Position numbers and translations under genes: made by a program. From Allosphingosinicella deserti (GTDB lineage: Bacteria; Pseudomonadota; Alphaproteobacteria; Sphingomonadales; Sphingomonadaceae), in assembly GCF_003012735.1 (NCBI RefSeq), contig NZ_PXYI01000002.1, forward strand, positions 310,001-374,000: DNA of 64,000 nucleotides, given 5' to 3'. Positions 1-8,347 of this stretch are shown here, in pieces. Below the pieces are notes generated by a model, which saw nothing but the letters and a program-made list of their open reading frames with translations, did no database searches and was not told the origin of the DNA. Positions within the stretch are counted from its first letter, which is position 1. Each line of letters starts with the position of its first letter.

Positions 1-363
1 CTGGTCGGCTTCGATCTGCGCAACCTCGCCGTCATCAATGCGCGCCATGGCCGCGCCGTTGGGGACGCCGCGCTCGCCCATCTCGCGCGCACCCTCTCAA
101 GCCTGATCCGCGCCAGCGACCAGCTCGCCCGCACTGGCGGCTCGGAACTCGCCTTGCTGTTCGATCACTTCGATTCCGACAGCGCGATCGAGACGTCCGA
201 GCGCCTGCAACGCTGCATCGCCCGGACCCCGCTCGATCTCGGCAGCGACAAGGTGCCGCTGGAAGTGGTGGTTGCCACCACCGGGATCATGCCCGGCGAC
301 GAACCGGAGGGCGTGCTTGCCCGCGCGGCCCGCAACATCGCCCGGGCGCGCGATGAGGCCTGA
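1..363 (+). CDS. C-terminal part of a degenerate GGDEF-domain protein
   Basis: The reading frame is open from base 1 to a TGA at 361-363, so only the last 120 residues are present. The fold signature is of a GGDEF (diguanylate cyclase) domain: a motif like 'INxxxGxxxGDxxL' near residues 13-25 is followed by R-T-G-G-S-E-L near residue 47, where an active cyclase has GGDEF or GGEEF. The third motif position is Ser instead of Asp/Glu, a metal-binding and catalytic position, so cyclic-di-GMP synthesis is doubtful. The domain may bind nucleotide or act as a regulatory remnant. The protein ends soon after the domain, as in many membrane-anchored sphingomonad GGDEF proteins. The N-terminus lies outside the window. 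Confidence 0.75.
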   Translation: MVGFDLRNLAVINARHGRAVGDAALAHLARTLSSLIRASDQLARTGGSELALLFDHFDSDSAIETSERLQRCIARTPLDLGSDKVPLEVVVATTGIMPGDEPEGVLARAARNIARARDEA

Positions 364-375
364 CCGCTCCTCCGT

Positions 376-2613
376 TTAAAGGTCCGGCAGCCCCGGCAGG
401 ATCTTGTCGAGCGTCAGCGGGTAATCGCGGACCCGAACCCCACAGGCATTGTAGATTGCGTTGGTGATCGCCGCGCCGGCCCCCGAGATGCCGAGCTCGC
501 CCAGCCCCTTCGCGTGGAGCGGGTTCGAATGCTGGTCGCGCTCGGCGACGAACAGCACCTCGAGCTGAGGTACATCGGCGTTGACCGGGATATGGTATTC
601 GGCAAGGTCGCGATTGACGAGCTTGCCGGTGCGCCCGTCGTGCAGCAATTCCTCGGTCAGCGCCGCGCCGATGCCGAAGGTCATGCCGCCGAGACATTGC
701 GATCGTGCCGTCTTCTCGTTGAGGATCCGCCCCGCTGCGAATACGCCCAGCATCCGCCGCACCCGCACCTCGCCGGTGACCGCATTCACCGCCACTTCCG
801 CAAAATGCGCGCCGTACGACGCCTGGGTGACCGCATCCTTCTGCTTGCCCGGGCTGATCGCGCCCATCGCCTCGATGCCGTCGCCGACCAGCTCGGCGAG
901 CGGCATCGACTTGTTCTGAGCGATGGCGAGGCCGTCCTTCAACGTCATCGCCCCGGGCTCGACGCCGAGCGTCTTCGCAAGCTGGCGCCGCAATTCCTCG
1001 CAGGCGAGATAGACCGCCGATCCGGAGCCGCAGGCCCCCCAGGATCCGCCGGATCCGCCCGATGCCGGCATGTCGCTGTCGCCGAGCCGCACGTCGACCG
1101 ATCTGGGATCTAGGCCGAGCAGCTCGCCGGCGATCTGCGACAGGACCGAATAGGTGCCGGTGCCGATGTCGGTCATCGCCGTCTCGATCACCGCACGTCC
1201 CGACGGCTCGATCCGCACCTTCGCTTCTTCGCTCTGCAGCAGGTTGCTGCGCGCCGCCGCGGCCATGCCCATGCCGATCAGCCATTCGCCCTCACGCCGC
1301 TGAGCTGGTCTCGTCTCGCGGGCGTCCCAGCCGAATGTCTGCGCCCCGAGATCGAGGCATTCCCGGAGCGAGCGGGACGAGTAGGGGACGTTCTTTTCCG
1401 GATCGAGCAGCGGCTCGTTGCGGCGCCTAAGTTCGACCGGATCGATCGCCATCTGCTCGGCGAGCATGTCCATCGCGGTCTCGAGCGCCAGCATGCCCAC
1501 CGCTTCCCCCGGGGCGCGCATCGATCCCGACAGCACCAGGTTCAAGCGCACCTGATCGTGGGTGATGAGCCGGTGCTCGCCGGGATAGAGGAAGTGGGTG
1601 CCGATCCCCGCCGGCTCGAAATAGTCCTCGCCCGGCAAGTTGGACGTCAGGGTCTCGTGTCCGATGCCGATCAGCCGCCCATGGGCATCGGCGGCGAGCC
1701 GGATACGCTGCTCGGTGTTGGAACGGCGCACGGTCGCGTCGAACACCTGCTGGCGCAGCATCACCGCCTTCACCGGTCGGCCGAGCCGCTTGGCAGCGAT
1801 CGCCGCGGCGGTGGTCTCGGGCGCGATGCCGAGCTTCGATCCGAAGCCGCCGCCGACGAAATGCGAAACGATCCGCACCTGGTCCTTGCCGACGCCCAGC
1901 GCATCGGCGAGCTGCATCGCATCCTTGGTCGGGATCTGGTAGGATCCGTACAGCGTCAGCCTGTCCTCGTCCCACATCGCCACCGAGGCGTGCGGCTCCA
2001 TCGCCGCCGAGTTCTGGCTTGGCGTGGTGAAGCTCGCATCGACGGTGAACGCCGCCTCCGCCATCGCCTGGTCGAGATCGCCCTGGCCGAAATGGGCCGG
2101 CGTGTTGTTCTCCGGCGGCACATCGGTTTCGTGCTTGTGCGCGGCGAAATCGAACCGTCCTGCCGCTTCTTCATATTCCACCGGAAGCCGGATCGCGGCG
2201 TCGCGCGCCGCCTCGTAGCTCTCGGCGAGGACGATCGCGATCACCTGACCGAAATAGACGATCTCCTCCACACCCTGGGTGGGCGCCTCGGTCTCCCCGC
2301 CCTGGCCGGGATTGCGGATGAAGGTCTTGAAGTCGGTGACGACGTCGATCACGCCGGGCAGCGAGGTCACCGCCTCGGCATCGATCGAGACCACCCGCCC
2401 GGCACCGCGGCGGGCGCCGACCAGCACGCCATAGGCCATGTCGGGGAACACGTACTCCGCGGAATAGAGTGCCCGTCCGCTGACCTTGAGCGGACCTTCG
2501 TAGCGGTCGAGCGGCTTGCCGATCACATTCTGCGCGCCGATGTCGAGCAGACTGGTCGGCTGCGGCGCGTCCATGCGCAGGCTATTGGTGTGGCTCTTGC
2601 CCAATCCGAACAT
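376..2613 (-). CDS. paoC: Aldehyde oxidoreductase, molybdenum cofactor-binding subunit (PaoC-like)
   Basis: This 745-residue protein is the large subunit of a xanthine dehydrogenase-family molybdoenzyme that oxidises aldehydes to acids. It has the N-terminal aldehyde oxidase a/b hammerhead domain, the glycine-rich 'GGGFGSK' motif of the Moco domain around residue 255, and near the C-terminus 'GLGELGISGAGAA', which carries the conserved active-site Glu. The ending 'RVRDYPLTLDKIL' closely matches my recollection of E. coli PaoC, supporting that subfamily over xanthine dehydrogenase. The start codon overlaps the stop of the FAD subunit by one base (TGATG), so the three subunits are translationally coupled in the order Fe-S, FAD, Mo. 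Natural substrate unknown. Confidence 0.9.
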   Translation of the reverse strand: MFGLGKSHTNSLRMDAPQPTSLLDIGAQNVIGKPLDRYEGPLKVSGRALYSAEYVFPDMAYGVLVGARRGAGRVVSIDAEAVTSLPGVIDVVTDFKTFIRNPGQGGETEAPTQGVEEIVYFGQVIAIVLAESYEAARDAAIRLPVEYEEAAGRFDFAAHKHETDVPPENNTPAHFGQGDLDQAMAEAAFTVDASFTTPSQNSAAMEPHASVAMWDEDRLTLYGSYQIPTKDAMQLADALGVGKDQVRIVSHFVGGGFGSKLGIAPETTAAAIAAKRLGRPVKAVMLRQQVFDATVRRSNTEQRIRLAADAHGRLIGIGHETLTSNLPGEDYFEPAGIGTHFLYPGEHRLITHDQVRLNLVLSGSMRAPGEAVGMLALETAMDMLAEQMAIDPVELRRRNEPLLDPEKNVPYSSRSLRECLDLGAQTFGWDARETRPAQRREGEWLIGMGMAAAARSNLLQSEEAKVRIEPSGRAVIETAMTDIGTGTYSVLSQIAGELLGLDPRSVDVRLGDSDMPASGGSGGSWGACGSGSAVYLACEELRRQLAKTLGVEPGAMTLKDGLAIAQNKSMPLAELVGDGIEAMGAISPGKQKDAVTQASYGAHFAEVAVNAVTGEVRVRRMLGVFAAGRILNEKTARSQCLGGMTFGIGAALTEELLHDGRTGKLVNRDLAEYHIPVNADVPQLEVLFVAERDQHSNPLHAKGLGELGISGAGAAITNAIYNACGVRVRDYPLTLDKILPGLPDL

Positions 2614-3599
2614 CAGCGGCCTCCCGTCAGATCTTGCAGGGTCGCGATCAGCGTTCGCCGGGCGAGCGGGATCTTGAAATCATTGTGGCCGAAGCCGCGT
2701 GCGTCCCGGACCAGTGCGTCGGCCGCTGCCTCGAACAGCGCCTTGCCGGGCGTTTGGCCGATCAGGATGTGCTCGACCTCGGGATCGCGCCAGGGCTTGT
2801 GGGCGAGACCGCCAAAGGCGAGGGCGGCCTTGGCGATGCGCCCGTCCTCCACTTCGATCACGGCCGCGACTGAGACCAGCGCAAAGGCATAGGATGCACG
2901 GTCGCGGACCTTGCGATAGGCATGGCGGCCGCCCGGCGGCGGCGACGGCAACTCGACATGGGTGATCAGTTCGCCTTGCTCCAGGATCGTGTCGATGTGC
3001 GGCCTGTCGCCCGGAAGCCGGTGGAACTCGGCCATCGGGATGCGCCGGCGGTCGCCGTCCGCTTTCACCGTCACGATCGTCGCGTCGAGCGCGCGCATCG
3101 CCACCGCCATGTCGCTCGGGTGGGTTGCGATACACTGGTCGCTGGTCCCGAGGATGGCGAGGATCCGGTTGACGCCGCCGATCGCGGAGCAGCCGCTTCC
3201 CGGTTCGCGTTTGTTGCAGGGCGTCGCGACGTCGTAGAAATAGTAACAGCGCGTCCGTTGCAGCAGATTGCCGCCGGTGGTCGCCTTGTTGCGCAGCTGG
3301 CCGGTCGCGCCGGCGAGCAGGGCGCGGCTCAGCACCGGGTAATTTCGGATCACGTGGGGATCGGCGGCGAGATCGGAATTCGGCACCATCGCCCCGATCG
3401 TCACGCCACCATCCTCGCGGGTCTCGATCTTCGCCAGCTCGAGCCGGCTGACGTCGACGAGCCTTTCCGGGGTCTCGACCTGCAGCTTCATCAGATCGAG
3501 CAGGTTGGTTCCGCCGGCGATGAATCGCGTGCCCGGTGCAACGGCGCTCGCTGCGGCCTGCTCCGGCGTGTCGGCGCGTTGATAGTCGAACAGCTTCAT
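2613..3599 (-). CDS. paoB: Aldehyde oxidoreductase, FAD-binding subunit (PaoB-like)
   Basis: This 328-residue FAD subunit (FAD_binding_5 followed by the CO dehydrogenase flavoprotein C-terminal domain) passes electrons from the molybdenum subunit to FAD. The FAD-binding 'FIAGGTNLLDLMK' lies near residue 30 and 'TTGGNLLQRTRC' near residue 115. The stretch that follows contains Cys residues spaced as in E. coli PaoB, where such a loop binds an additional [4Fe-4S] cluster. I chose ATG 3599 because it overlaps the stop of the upstream gene by 4 bases (ATGA) and begins with the family N-terminus 'MKLFDYQRA'. A longer upstream reading is possible but has no family resemblance. Confidence 0.88.
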   Translation of the reverse strand: MKLFDYQRADTPEQAAASAVAPGTRFIAGGTNLLDLMKLQVETPERLVDVSRLELAKIETREDGGVTIGAMVPNSDLAADPHVIRNYPVLSRALLAGATGQLRNKATTGGNLLQRTRCYYFYDVATPCNKREPGSGCSAIGGVNRILAILGTSDQCIATHPSDMAVAMRALDATIVTVKADGDRRRIPMAEFHRLPGDRPHIDTILEQGELITHVELPSPPPGGRHAYRKVRDRASYAFALVSVAAVIEVEDGRIAKAALAFGGLAHKPWRDPEVEHILIGQTPGKALFEAAADALVRDARGFGHNDFKIPLARRTLIATLQDLTGGR

Positions 3600-4117
3600 G
3601 CGCCCACGTCCGATCCGGTCCGCGCGTCTGCGCCGGCGACTTCGCGGATCGCATCGACGATGTTCGGATAGGCTGCGCACCGGCAGAGATTCCCGCTCAT
3701 CCGCTCGGAAATTTCGGCATCGTCTAGCGACACCTGCTCGAGATCGGTCGAAGCATGGCTCGGCCAACCCTTGGCGATTTCGTCGAGCATGCCGACCGCC
3801 GAGCAGATCTGCCCCGGTGTGCAATAGCCGCATTGATAGCCGTCATGGTGGAGGAAGGCCTGCTGCATCGGGTGCAGAGACCCGGGTTCGCCGAGGCCCT
3901 CGATGGTGACGATCTCGTCCTCCTGATGCATCACCGCAAGGCTGAGGCAACTGTTTACCCGTCGCCCGTTGACCAGGATCGTGCACGCGCCGCACTGGCC
4001 ATGATCGCAGCCTTTCTTGGGGCCGGTGAGGCCGAGATGCTCCCGGCAGAGATCGAGCAGGCTCGTCCGGATATCGGGCTCCACCTCGTGAAGCCGGCCG
4101 TTTATCGTGAAGCGCAT
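3596..4117 (-). CDS. paoA: Aldehyde oxidoreductase, 2Fe-2S subunit (PaoA-like), no Tat leader
   Basis: This 173-residue small subunit carries two [2Fe-2S] clusters. The plant-type ferredoxin motif 'CDHGQCGAC' lies around residues 39-47 with its fourth Cys near 59. The C-terminal helical domain has 'CGYCTPGQIC' near residue 98 and 'CRC' near 145. It is first in the paoABC transcription order. The start at 4117 follows a purine-rich 'GATGAGGATG' stretch. E. coli PaoA has a twin-arginine leader that exports the complex to the periplasm. None is seen here, and the in-frame sequence upstream of the start has no hydrophobic segment, so this complex is probably cytoplasmic. Confidence 0.88.
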   Translation of the reverse strand: MRFTINGRLHEVEPDIRTSLLDLCREHLGLTGPKKGCDHGQCGACTILVNGRRVNSCLSLAVMHQEDEIVTIEGLGEPGSLHPMQQAFLHHDGYQCGYCTPGQICSAVGMLDEIAKGWPSHASTDLEQVSLDDAEISERMSGNLCRCAAYPNIVDAIREVAGADARTGSDVGA

Positions 4118-4241
4118 AGGTCGAACATCCTCATCCGCGCATTTCCGCACGGCCGCTCGACGCGAGCGGATCAACGGGCTAACTCGCAATTCCCGGAGGA
4201 GTTGCCCGCCGGAATGCGACCTCGTCCTTTTGCGGTACTCT

Positions 4242-4263
4242 CGCGCCCAGTACGCGCCCAGTA
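4242..4263. repeat. 11-bp perfect tandem duplication
   Basis: CGCGCCCAGTA occurs twice back to back (4242-4252 and 4253-4263) in the 203-base gap between the paoA start and the stop of the next minus-strand gene. No other feature is apparent in this gap. It could be a small slippage duplication or a direct-repeat operator for paoABC; nothing in the sequence decides. Confidence 0.5.
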
Positions 4264-4320
4264 GGCGCCGATGCCCGGCAGATCCGCCCGCCGCGCTGGC
4301 GCGCGCGCGCCGCCGGCGGG

Positions 4321-5436
4321 TTACGTCTTCTTTCGTCCGAACACGGGTCGTTGGCCGATGCGGGGCGCAGGCGGAGGAGGAGCGCTCGAAGTCGGCCCTT
4401 TCGCCCGCACTGTGAACCTTGCGCCGATCCGCTCCGCCATCGCGCGCTTCTCGCGCCATTCATTCGCGAGGGCCATTTTGGCTTCGGCATCTCCCGGCAT
4501 CAGTTCGGGCGGGGGCATGCGGTCGTCGAAGATCCGGTCGCGCGGCACATAATCGGCCGACACGAAGCCGTGCTCCCGGTGCAGCAGGGGCGTCAGCACA
4601 TAGAGCGGGAGATCGTCGGCCTCGGCGTCGCGATGCACCACGCGATACGACACGCTGTGATCTTCCGGTCCGAACGTGTCGCCGTCGGGAATGACATAGC
4701 CGTTGTCGATCGTGGCGATTCGAAGAAAAGTGAGGATGATTTCGTAATTGGCTGCCCAGGGAAGCACGCTCGGTTCGACCAGTACCTCACGGCCGAGGAA
4801 GTGGCGCACCCCGAACGTTCGGATGCCGACTTTCGGCGCTTCCCCGCTACGCCCGCGCTCGCCGAACAGATAGGGGTGAACGTGGAGCGGGCTCGGCGTT
4901 TTGGGGGCAGCATAAGCGTCGAACGTCTCGCCCGGGATCAATTGGTTGCTTTGAGTCCAGTGCACCACGCTCGGAGGCGCGTGGTCGCAAGCAATGCGTG
5001 CCGCCAGAGCGCAGAGCTCTAGCCGGGCCTTGAACTGCGGCAGCGACTGGCCCTCCATCGGCAGTCCAATCAGCGCCAGCGCCTGCATCGCCTCGGGTGA
5101 GTTTCCCAGAACCCCGTGGGATACGTTGATCAGGATCATCGACCGGTTCCGGACCAGCCTTTCGCGGACGTCGGGGCACAGCAAGCCGGTGACCCTGGAC
5201 GCCAGCGGTTGCTGGAAAAGCGCCATGTCGGCTGCGCGATCGACATATTCGAACGTGATCGTCATCTCGTCGGCGCCGAACAGCCGATAGAAGAGGCCGG
5301 GCTTCGATTCCGGCACGTTGAAACGGGTGCCGGAACGCGCCTCCTCGATGCGGAGGAAGGTGCGTACGATCGATTCCAGATCGTCGACCCGCCGCTCGAA
5401 CAGCAAGGCTGCCTGGATATCGTTGGGAAATTGCAT
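4321..5436 (-). CDS. Conserved hypothetical protein, soluble
   Basis: This 371-residue protein has no signal peptide or membrane segment. I do not recognise a functional family with confidence. The middle part, with 'VHWTQSNQLI' near residue 160 and a 'RTFGVRHFLGREVLVEP' stretch near 210, is loosely reminiscent of DUF4261-type proteins. The last 25 residues are Pro/Ala rich and end in basic residues. ATG 5436 is the only good start. The gene lies between the pao operon and a divergent TonB receptor, with no overlap on either side, so context does not suggest a role. Codon use matches its neighbours. Confidence 0.7.
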   Translation of the reverse strand: MQFPNDIQAALLFERRVDDLESIVRTFLRIEEARSGTRFNVPESKPGLFYRLFGADEMTITFEYVDRAADMALFQQPLASRVTGLLCPDVRERLVRNRSMILINVSHGVLGNSPEAMQALALIGLPMEGQSLPQFKARLELCALAARIACDHAPPSVVHWTQSNQLIPGETFDAYAAPKTPSPLHVHPYLFGERGRSGEAPKVGIRTFGVRHFLGREVLVEPSVLPWAANYEIILTFLRIATIDNGYVIPDGDTFGPEDHSVSYRVVHRDAEADDLPLYVLTPLLHREHGFVSADYVPRDRIFDDRMPPPELMPGDAEAKMALANEWREKRAMAERIGARFTVRAKGPTSSAPPPPAPRIGQRPVFGRKKT

Positions 5437-5613
5437 CGCGACCCCTCACCACGAAATCGAGGGCTGGCCTAACTATATCCCGTTGGGATTTGGTAAACTC
5501 GGCGACTCCCGAGCGCCACCCGTCCGTAACCGGCCGTCACGAGACCGCCCCGAGACCGTAACGGATTCGCAACGAGTGCGCCGCCAAACCGAAACGGCCG
5601 CGCCCTAAGGACG

Positions 5614-5642
5614 CCCCCGACGGCCACATGGCCCGGGGGAGA
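5614..5642 (+). promoter_or_regulatory. Hairpin enclosing the ribosome binding site of the TonB receptor
   Basis: CCCCCG (5614-5619) pairs with CGGGGG (5634-5639). After a two-base bulge, GGCC (5622-5625) pairs with GGCC (5630-5633) around an ACAT loop. The 3' arm runs into GGGGGAGA, the only Shine-Dalgarno-like sequence before the ATG at 5651 (about 8 bases away). The hairpin would therefore mask the ribosome binding site. That it regulates translation is an inference. Confidence 0.4.
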
Positions 5643-5650
5643 TTATTGAA

Positions 5651-8344
5651 ATGTCGAACTGTTGCCGCCTGCTCTGGGCGACCCTTCCGTTCACCATGGT
5701 CGCACTGGCGCAGCCCGCCCATGCGCAAGCCGCGACCGAGACTGCGCCCGATCAGCAGGGGCCTGATCGACTGGTAGCCGCCGAACAGCCACCCGCCACG
5801 CCCGAGCAGCAGCTCGCCGCGGAGGAGGAAATCGTCGTCACCGCTTCTTATGCGCGCAGCCTCGCCGCTGCGACCGAGACCAAGCGCCAGGCTGCCTATG
5901 GCGTCGATTCGATCGCTTCCACAGACATCGGCAAGTTCCCGACCCAGAATGTCGCCGAGGCTCTGCAGCTGGTCAGCGGCGTTGCGATCACCCGACCGCG
6001 CGGTGAGGGGCTTTATGTCAGCGTCCGCGGCCTCGGTCCGCAATTCCAGAGCACGTTGATCAACGGCCGCACCGTCGCGCTCAACGATCTTATCGAGAAT
6101 GGCGGCGCCAACGGTCGCCAGTTCCGCTTCGAGATGCTGCCGGCGGAATTCGTCTCGCGTATCGACGTGGTCAAGACGCCGACCGCCGACATGACGGAGG
6201 GCGCTCTCGGCGGCAATATCGAGGTGCTGACCTTTCGTCCGCTCGACGTCGGCAATCGCACGACGGTCAATCTGCGCGGCACCTACACGACCCTTACCGA
6301 GAAGGTGAAGCCGAACGCCACCATCCTGTCGAGCTACAAGAGCGACGACGAAACGTTCGGTATCCTCGCTGCTGCGCAATATTGGGGCAAGGAGGTCCGC
6401 AACGACCGCTTCATGAACTTCGGCTGGAACCTCGACAAGTTCGCTTCGGTGCTCGGAACCGGCTTCTACACGCCCACCCGCACACGGCCGACGATCGAGA
6501 CCGAGGATCGCAAGCGCATTTCCGGTCTCTTGTCGGCGCAATGGCGCCCGTCCGAGGAACTTGAGACCACGATCGATATCATGGCGACGCGTCTCGACGT
6601 CGCCTATGACGAGTTCGGGATCGACATCTACCCGGACGACACCAGCGTCGCCGGACACAGGCCTGTGCTGGTTCCCGGATCGGTCAAGCTCGACGGCAAC
6701 ACCGTGGTCGGCGCGACGATCAACGACGTCCGCTTCATGGCATCACGCGAGTACAGCCTGAACCGCCACGATCTCCTGACGGTGGGGCTGAAGCAGCTGT
6801 GGACACCGGACCGCTGGACGGTGACGGCCAATTTCAATTACTCCTACGCCCACAGCTTCCATCCGAGCTATGCCGAAGGCACGGTGCGCAGCCGCGCGAT
6901 GTTCTTCGCGCCGCTCACCTACGATGCCTCGGGCGGCTACAAGGTGCTGCCGACGATCACGACCACGAAGGATCTCACCGATCCCGCGAACTACATCATC
7001 TACCCGTTCAACATCGCGCCCAAGAACAGCAAGGACTGGGACGCCTACGGGCGTCTGGACGTGGCGCGCGCGCTGGACGGATTTCTCACCAAGGTCGCTG
7101 CCGGCGGCGAATATCATTGGCGCAAGCGCGATTACCGGCGCCGCGACTTCAACGTGAATTCGGCCAACAACCAGCCGCTGACCGGGTTCGGACCGGGCGC
7201 CTACGAGACCATCCCCTACGACGATTTCCTGGACGGCGTTTCCGGTAACACGCCGCGCAACTGGCTGGTGCCGATCACCGCGGCTTTCTACGATCGCCTG
7301 TTCACCGATGCGGTGGCGAGCGCGCCGCGGACGCCAGGCGACCTGCGGGCATCTTACATCGTCGAGGAGAAGATCGCGGCCGGTTATGTTCGGGCCGATT
7401 GGGCCTTCCCGCTCGGCAGCGTCGATGTCACGGGCAATCTCGGCCTGCGCTATGTCCACACCGATCAGGTGGCGAGCGGCACCCTGACGATCGGCACCGC
7501 GCCGACTCCGGCCAGTTTCCCAAAAACGTTCAACAACTGGCTGCCGAGCTTCAACCTGCGCGCCGCCCTGACGCCCGATCTGATCGCGCGTCTCGCCGCC
7601 AGCCGCGTGCTCACCCGTCCCAACGTCACCCAGAGCGCGCCGCAAATCAGCGTCTCCACCGACGCGCCGACCGCGAGCGGGGGCAATCCGGATCTGGAGC
7701 CGTTCCTCGCCACGCAGTTCGATGCGTCGTTGGAATGGTATTTCAACCGCAAAGGCTCGTTGACCGGTGCCATCTTCTACAAGGCGATGGACGATTACAT
7801 CACGGCCCAGAACATCAATATCGACATCCCGGGGCGCGGCACCGTCCTGCTCAGCACCCAGGTCAATGGCGGCAATGCCAAGGTCTACGGCTTCGAGGCG
7901 GCCTACAACCAGGTGTTCGATTTCCTGCCGGCGCCGCTCGACGGCCTCGGCATGCAGGCCTCTTACACCCACACGTCGGTGAAGGCGGATTACACCGCGG
8001 GTGCGCGACCGATCGTCGACCAGCTGATCGGCCTGTCGAAGAACAGCTTCAACCTCGTCGGCTTCTACGAAAAGGGACCGTTCGCCGCCCGGCTGTCCTA
8101 CGTCTGGCGCGACAAATATCTGGCGGGCACCGGCAGCACCACCCAGGCGCCAACCTATGTCGCGCCGGTAAGCTCGCTCGACGGCAATCTCTCCTTCCGG
8201 GTGACACCTTCGATTCTGCTCAGCCTCGAGGCGATCAACATCGCCGGCAGCAAGGTCTACACCTACAATGACGACGATCTCCGCTTCGGCGAGATCAATT
8301 ATTACGGCCGCACCTTGCTGTTCGGCGTCCGGGCGGAGTTCTGA
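5651..8344 (+). CDS. TonB-dependent outer membrane receptor
   Basis: This 897-residue protein has an N-terminal signal peptide (hydrophobic residues about 5-25, ending Ala-x-Ala) and an acidic linker with the TonB-box-like 'EEEIVVTASYARS' near residue 57. The plug domain contains 'NVAEALQLVSGVAITRPRGEG' features and 'VSVRGLGPQFQSTLINGR' near residue 125. A C-terminal beta barrel ends in 'YYGRTLLFGVRAEF', with a terminal Phe typical of outer-membrane insertion. The long form with 'RGLGPQFQ' is the type abundant in sphingomonads and often linked to carbohydrate or other large ligands. It is followed after 3 bases by a secreted phospholipase C gene, so the imported ligand may be a product of that enzyme. 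Confidence 0.92.
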   Translation: MSNCCRLLWATLPFTMVALAQPAHAQAATETAPDQQGPDRLVAAEQPPATPEQQLAAEEEIVVTASYARSLAAATETKRQAAYGVDSIASTDIGKFPTQNVAEALQLVSGVAITRPRGEGLYVSVRGLGPQFQSTLINGRTVALNDLIENGGANGRQFRFEMLPAEFVSRIDVVKTPTADMTEGALGGNIEVLTFRPLDVGNRTTVNLRGTYTTLTEKVKPNATILSSYKSDDETFGILAAAQYWGKEVRNDRFMNFGWNLDKFASVLGTGFYTPTRTRPTIETEDRKRISGLLSAQWRPSEELETTIDIMATRLDVAYDEFGIDIYPDDTSVAGHRPVLVPGSVKLDGNTVVGATINDVRFMASREYSLNRHDLLTVGLKQLWTPDRWTVTANFNYSYAHSFHPSYAEGTVRSRAMFFAPLTYDASGGYKVLPTITTTKDLTDPANYIIYPFNIAPKNSKDWDAYGRLDVARALDGFLTKVAAGGEYHWRKRDYRRRDFNVNSANNQPLTGFGPGAYETIPYDDFLDGVSGNTPRNWLVPITAAFYDRLFTDAVASAPRTPGDLRASYIVEEKIAAGYVRADWAFPLGSVDVTGNLGLRYVHTDQVASGTLTIGTAPTPASFPKTFNNWLPSFNLRAALTPDLIARLAASRVLTRPNVTQSAPQISVSTDAPTASGGNPDLEPFLATQFDASLEWYFNRKGSLTGAIFYKAMDDYITAQNINIDIPGRGTVLLSTQVNGGNAKVYGFEAAYNQVFDFLPAPLDGLGMQASYTHTSVKADYTAGARPIVDQLIGLSKNSFNLVGFYEKGPFAARLSYVWRDKYLAGTGSTTQAPTYVAPVSSLDGNLSFRVTPSILLSLEAINIAGSKVYTYNDDDLRFGEINYYGRTLLFGVRAEF

Positions 8345-8347
8345 TCG

